Of a stretch of 45,049 bases of DNA, positions 41,780 through 45,049 are shown in pieces (position 1 is the stretch's first letter; every line of letters starts with the position of its first letter). Under the pieces are notes generated by a model, which did not search any database, was not told the DNA's origin, and was given only the letters and a program-made list of their open reading frames with translations. Made by a program: the position numbers and the translations under genes. Origin of the DNA: CAZHOV01 sp964534315 (GTDB lineage: Bacteria; Bacteroidota; Bacteroidia; Chitinophagales; Saprospiraceae). Location: the NCBI GenBank assembly GCA_964534315.1, contig CAZHOV010000018.1, forward strand, positions 1-45,049, given 5' to 3'.

Positions 41780-44617
41780 TTAATTACTCATTTTTTTATT
41801 GATCGCCATTTTTCTAAACATGGCCATCCCAAGTCCGACCATCATCAGTACAGAACCCAACCAGAAAAAATTAATACCCGGAAACTCAATAGCTTCCAAT
41901 ACGATATAATCTGATCGAAGTGCGCCTTCGGCGATCTCTACAGGCAGCTTTTTATTGTCCACTTCATCTCTAGCTGCGGCTATGGTGATCATTTCTGTTT
42001 TCGGGTTGATCTCAATGAAACGCAGATGTAAGCCGCTGGAAGCATTGACCGCTTTTAAATTAAAGTTGCGGCTGCCGCGGATCAAATAAATAGGCTCTTC
42101 CTGCATGGTTGCACCCGTTTCTTCATTCTTAATTTCAAGGATGGCTCCCACTGCAATATCGCCTTTTACCGGGCTGTAATTTGGATGTTCAGGCTCGCGA
42201 TTAAACCCTTTAAAGGTGATGTTTAAGCCTGCAAATTTCCGAACGTCCCCCTCCTTGAGCGTGAACGTTTGATAATTCAATAAACTATCAGAAGTATAAT
42301 AAGCCTCAAAAATATCTTGGGGTAGCTTTACTTTGACCGCCAAATCATTGATCTTGTCCGGAAAGCTGTAAACCAAACTATTGCGAAGGACTAACACTGG
42401 ATTTGCATACCACACAGAATCTGATTTAAGCTTTTTGACTGCAAGTTTTAAACCAATAGGCAGGTCTTTAGGCTTAGGTTCATAGTCGGGATGTTCAGGA
42501 TTAGTAATAACCTCTTTTAAGATAGCATAATATTGCTTGGTGAATGCCGTATCGCCAATTGCCAATTCATATTTTTCATAATCCAAACTATCTTCCGTTG
42601 CTTTGGCGAAAGCCGGATCAACTTCGGCCTTTGGAAGCGAAGCAATATGGGTGAAGATATCTTTATGTAAATAGCGTTTGGTAGACGGATTCGAGGCGGC
42701 GATTTTTGTCATCGACTTATCGTACAATACATTGGGAGATAAATTAAATTCTTCTTCAACCTCACCCTCCTGATTTCGTTTTTTAAAATTTACGAAGAAT
42801 TGACGGGTAAATCCATCAATGGTATCTCCGGTGTAGGTTACCTCATATCCGCTCATCAAAAGGGGCTCATCTCTAATAAGAAAAACATTCTTTTTGAGAT
42901 CATCGTCTGTTGCTCCCTCAATCAATCCTTGCTGGACAAACGGATTGGTGGAAATATGCTCTTTATTCAGCCCTGAAGCCAAAATGCCGACTAGCATGAG
43001 GCCAAAACCAACGTGAGAGAAAACAGCACCTGCCAGTTTAAAATTTCCTTTTATAAAAAAGAGGAGATAGTCCAGGTTGGAAATCACTGCGAATAATCCT
43101 GCAAAGAGCATGACGCTGTATTGCCAGGATACCAGATTGATCCACAAAGAGGTCACATAAGTCAACAGACCCGCAATGGCCAGAGCAGCGACGATATGAT
43201 TAAAGAGCTTGGGAGCGTAAGACATAAAGTTACGCTCTTTGTAACGAAGCAGTTGGGAGGTACCAGCCAACAAGGCTATGAATACAGCTATCCAAAGCTG
43301 ATATTTATTGTAATGGGCGATGGGTTCAAGGATCACTCCTCCTTCGTAACCAGGTTGGAATAGTTCTCTGATCTTGTTGTATACGGGTAAAGAGGTAGAT
43401 GCGGTAATCAGGATAGCAGAGAATAATAGCACCAGCGAACCGATAAACATCCAGAATTCCCGCGATGGCGTGGCTTCTTCTTTTGCAGGCACCGGAATAC
43501 CTTTGAGTCGTGCAAACAGGAAAGCAAATCCTAAAAGGGTGAAAAAGCTAATAAAGGCAATCAGTTGACCTTCCAGTCCCATTTCCGTGAAGGCGTGAAC
43601 CGAGGTCTCCTCTAGTACTCCGCTTCGGGTAAGATAGGTAGAGTAGACGATCAGAACAAAGGTTAGAATATAGAAAACATAAGTACTCTTTATCGATTGT
43701 CCGGTAGCATTGGCGACTAAATTGGTGTGGATACCGGCAATGAGGATAAGCCAGGGCACCAAAGACATATTCTCGACTGGGTCCCAGGCCCAATAACCTC
43801 CAAAGCTGAGCGCTTCATAAGCCCAGGCGCCACCCATAAGGATACCAGTACCCAAGATAGTACCGGAAAAAAGCGCCCATGGTAAGGCCGGCTTCAACCA
43901 GGCTTTGTGTCGCTTAGTCCACAGCCCTGCGATGGCAAAACAAAATGGAATAGAAGTGGATGCAAAGCCAAGAAATAGAGTAGGGGGGTGGATGGTCATC
44001 CAGTAATTTTGCAGTAAAGGATTTAAACCATTCGCGAGGTCTTTGAGCCTACCTACATAATCCTCTTGCTGAAAGATAGGCCCTTCCATCGTATCGCGTA
44101 ATAATAAAAACGGGTTGCTACCCAGCTTGAACTCATCGGTTATGTAAATACCCAATAGCATAGATGCCAGAAAAACTTCTATGAGCGCCAGGGTGGCCAT
44201 AACAGGAGCTTCCCAGGTTTTTCCTTTAAACATAAGAATCATCCCGAGCACAACGTGCCAAAACATCCAGAGCAAAAAACTGCCTTCCTGACCTTCCCAG
44301 AAAGCAGAAAAAATATATTTGAACGGGAGATCTTCAGAAACATGGGCAAAAACGTATTGGTACTCATAATATTTATTGATCATCAGAAAGAAGAGTGTAC
44401 CGATGATACCAAAAACTGCAATTCCATGGATACCGAATGCAGCCCTACCTATATTTTTGTATACCAATGGATCTTCATCTCGGTAACGAGTGGCCAGGCT
44501 AAAGGCCACCACTGCCGTTAAGCTGGCAACAAAACCAAGTATTACCAAAAAGTGTCCCAATTGCCCCGGAAATAAATGCTCTCCTATATATGTTATGTAT
44601 GCGTACATGTTATTCAT
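41780..44617 (-). CDS. ccmF: cytochrome c maturation heme lyase CcmF/CcsA-type
   Basis: The 945-aa membrane protein belongs to the heme-handling family that passes heme to apocytochrome c. The WWD-type heme motif lies in GGYWAWDPVENMSLVPWL (273-290), and TIHPPTLFLGF (208-218) and FWEGQEGSFLLW are typical of CcmF. About 14 helices occupy 25-560. A soluble part of roughly 370 residues (about 560-915) precedes the last helix, much longer than the corresponding periplasmic domain in E. coli CcmF (647 aa in total). It follows ccmE by 19 bp in the same direction, so the two form an operon. MYAYITYIGEH at Met4 is an alternative start. Confidence 0.93.
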   Translation of the reverse strand: MNNMYAYITYIGEHLFPGQLGHFLVILGFVASLTAVVAFSLATRYRDEDPLVYKNIGRAAFGIHGIAVFGIIGTLFFLMINKYYEYQYVFAHVSEDLPFKYIFSAFWEGQEGSFLLWMFWHVVLGMILMFKGKTWEAPVMATLALIEVFLASMLLGIYITDEFKLGSNPFLLLRDTMEGPIFQQEDYVGRLKDLANGLNPLLQNYWMTIHPPTLFLGFASTSIPFCFAIAGLWTKRHKAWLKPALPWALFSGTILGTGILMGGAWAYEALSFGGYWAWDPVENMSLVPWLILIAGIHTNLVANATGQSIKSTYVFYILTFVLIVYSTYLTRSGVLEETSVHAFTEMGLEGQLIAFISFFTLLGFAFLFARLKGIPVPAKEEATPSREFWMFIGSLVLLFSAILITASTSLPVYNKIRELFQPGYEGGVILEPIAHYNKYQLWIAVFIALLAGTSQLLRYKERNFMSYAPKLFNHIVAALAIAGLLTYVTSLWINLVSWQYSVMLFAGLFAVISNLDYLLFFIKGNFKLAGAVFSHVGFGLMLVGILASGLNKEHISTNPFVQQGLIEGATDDDLKKNVFLIRDEPLLMSGYEVTYTGDTIDGFTRQFFVNFKKRNQEGEVEEEFNLSPNVLYDKSMTKIAASNPSTKRYLHKDIFTHIASLPKAEVDPAFAKATEDSLDYEKYELAIGDTAFTKQYYAILKEVITNPEHPDYEPKPKDLPIGLKLAVKKLKSDSVWYANPVLVLRNSLVYSFPDKINDLAVKVKLPQDIFEAYYTSDSLLNYQTFTLKEGDVRKFAGLNITFKGFNREPEHPNYSPVKGDIAVGAILEIKNEETGATMQEEPIYLIRGSRNFNLKAVNASSGLHLRFIEINPKTEMITIAAARDEVDNKKLPVEIAEGALRSDYIVLEAIEFPGINFFWLGSVLMMVGLGMAMFRKMAINKKMSN

Positions 44618-44636
44618 TACTAATTATTAATTGATC

Positions 44637-45032
44637 TTAGCTTTTCTCCCCTTTGATATAAATCTCTTCATCCTTGTATTTGGAGGGACATTTCATCAGC
44701 AAATCAGAAGCGTGAAATTCCTCTCCTCTCATCTTACCGGTAACAACAATCTGTTCTGAACGTTCAAAATCCTGAGGTTTTTCAGCTTTTAACACTACTT
44801 TTCGCTCCTGGCCTTCAGCATCTTTGATGAAAAAAGAAAAGTAATTGGGATCGATCTCTGGATCGTAGAACATCTCTTTATCTTTTGACAATTGCCCTAC
44901 GATTTTTACTTTTTTCCCAGAAGTTTGGGCTTCCTGAAAATTAGAATAACTGGTAACATCGCCAGAGGCGGTAATCATCAAACCGATGGCGACGGCAATG
45001 AGCGCGATGAGGATTATGTGTATCTTTTTCAT
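44637..45032 (-). CDS. ccmE: cytochrome c maturation heme chaperone CcmE, CxxxY type
   Basis: The 131-aa protein has one N-terminal membrane anchor (about 4-22) and a periplasmic OB-fold domain. The heme-attachment motif of CcmE is HxxxY in most bacteria; here the aligned sequence is LMKCPSKYKDE, with Cys115 and Tyr119, so heme would be bound through Cys. Such CxxxY variants are known from archaea and some bacteria (the modified Ccm system). KVKIVGQLSKD and VVTGKMRGEEFHASDLL are typical of the family. The start is at 45030-45032, near the window edge; a promoter would lie outside it. Confidence 0.9.
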   Translation of the reverse strand: MKKIHIILIALIAVAIGLMITASGDVTSYSNFQEAQTSGKKVKIVGQLSKDKEMFYDPEIDPNYFSFFIKDAEGQERKVVLKAEKPQDFERSEQIVVTGKMRGEEFHASDLLMKCPSKYKDEEIYIKGEKS

Positions 45033-45049
45033 GATTTTTTTATTATTAA

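Overview
This window looks like an ordinary chromosomal stretch from a member of the Bacteroidota, most likely the Saprospiria (Lewinella/Haliscomenobacter-like). That placement is inferred from three things: two secreted proteins with C-terminal type IX secretion (T9SS) sorting domains, Bacteroidetes-type -7 promoter elements (TAnnTTTG, once with a perfect TTTG 19 bp upstream), and the general gene families. I see no rRNA, tRNA, phage, insertion sequence or CRISPR array. One run of exactly 100 Ns (40123-40222) is a scaffold gap inside a tandem repeat.

Layout, left to right. An AT-rich leader ending in a hairpin (1-387) precedes an NhaC-type antiporter (-) and a secreted FG-GAP/VCBS T9SS protein (+). 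Next is a structure-packed convergent intergenic region (4779-5039). The minus strand then carries a YggS-type PLP protein, a TlpA-like thioredoxin lipoprotein, a cytochrome oxidase subunit III, an unknown 245-aa protein, a trans-sulfuration PLP enzyme, a secreted coiled-coil protein and a 1373-aa subtilisin-like T9SS protease. A tightly packed minus-strand operon follows: a TMTC-like membrane TPR protein, folD, a DinB protein, prmA and a giant 1511-aa secreted protein of unknown function. The plus-strand run 23966-30514 holds a SanA/YdcF-type protein, tpiA, a LexA-like S24 regulator, a 76-aa protein, a DEAD-box helicase, a voltage-gated cation channel, a DEDDh exonuclease and an isoaspartyl peptidase. 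Then come an EI24/CysZ-like membrane protein, a 463-aa unknown and a YheT-type hydrolase (all -), followed by a lipoprotein (+).

A small pyrimidine neighbourhood follows: dihydroorotase (+), a CNT nucleoside transporter (-) and uridine kinase (+). Together they cover de novo synthesis, uptake and salvage. A predicted outer-membrane barrel protein is start/stop coupled to the uridine kinase. After the gapped octamer repeat come a 91-aa conserved protein (+), a DUF2520 Rossmann protein (-), and ccmF and ccmE (both -) for cytochrome c maturation, which fits the oxidase subunit earlier in the window.

The points most worth a second look are these. (1) The voltage-gated channel has a T-I-E-G-W-N-E selectivity filter, with Gly where sodium-selective bacterial channels have Ser. 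(2) Period-7 and period-8 tandem tracts of unrelated sequence start at or abut stop codons at four loci. (3) The 237-bp convergent gap at 4797-5033 contains a 30-bp perfect inverted repeat with a 1-nt centre, paired 14-bp palindromes and a hairpin related to one 32 kb away. (4) CcmE has a CxxxY rather than HxxxY heme site. (5) Dihydroorotase has Gln in place of the first metal-binding His. I found no clear multi-gene defence or mobile system.
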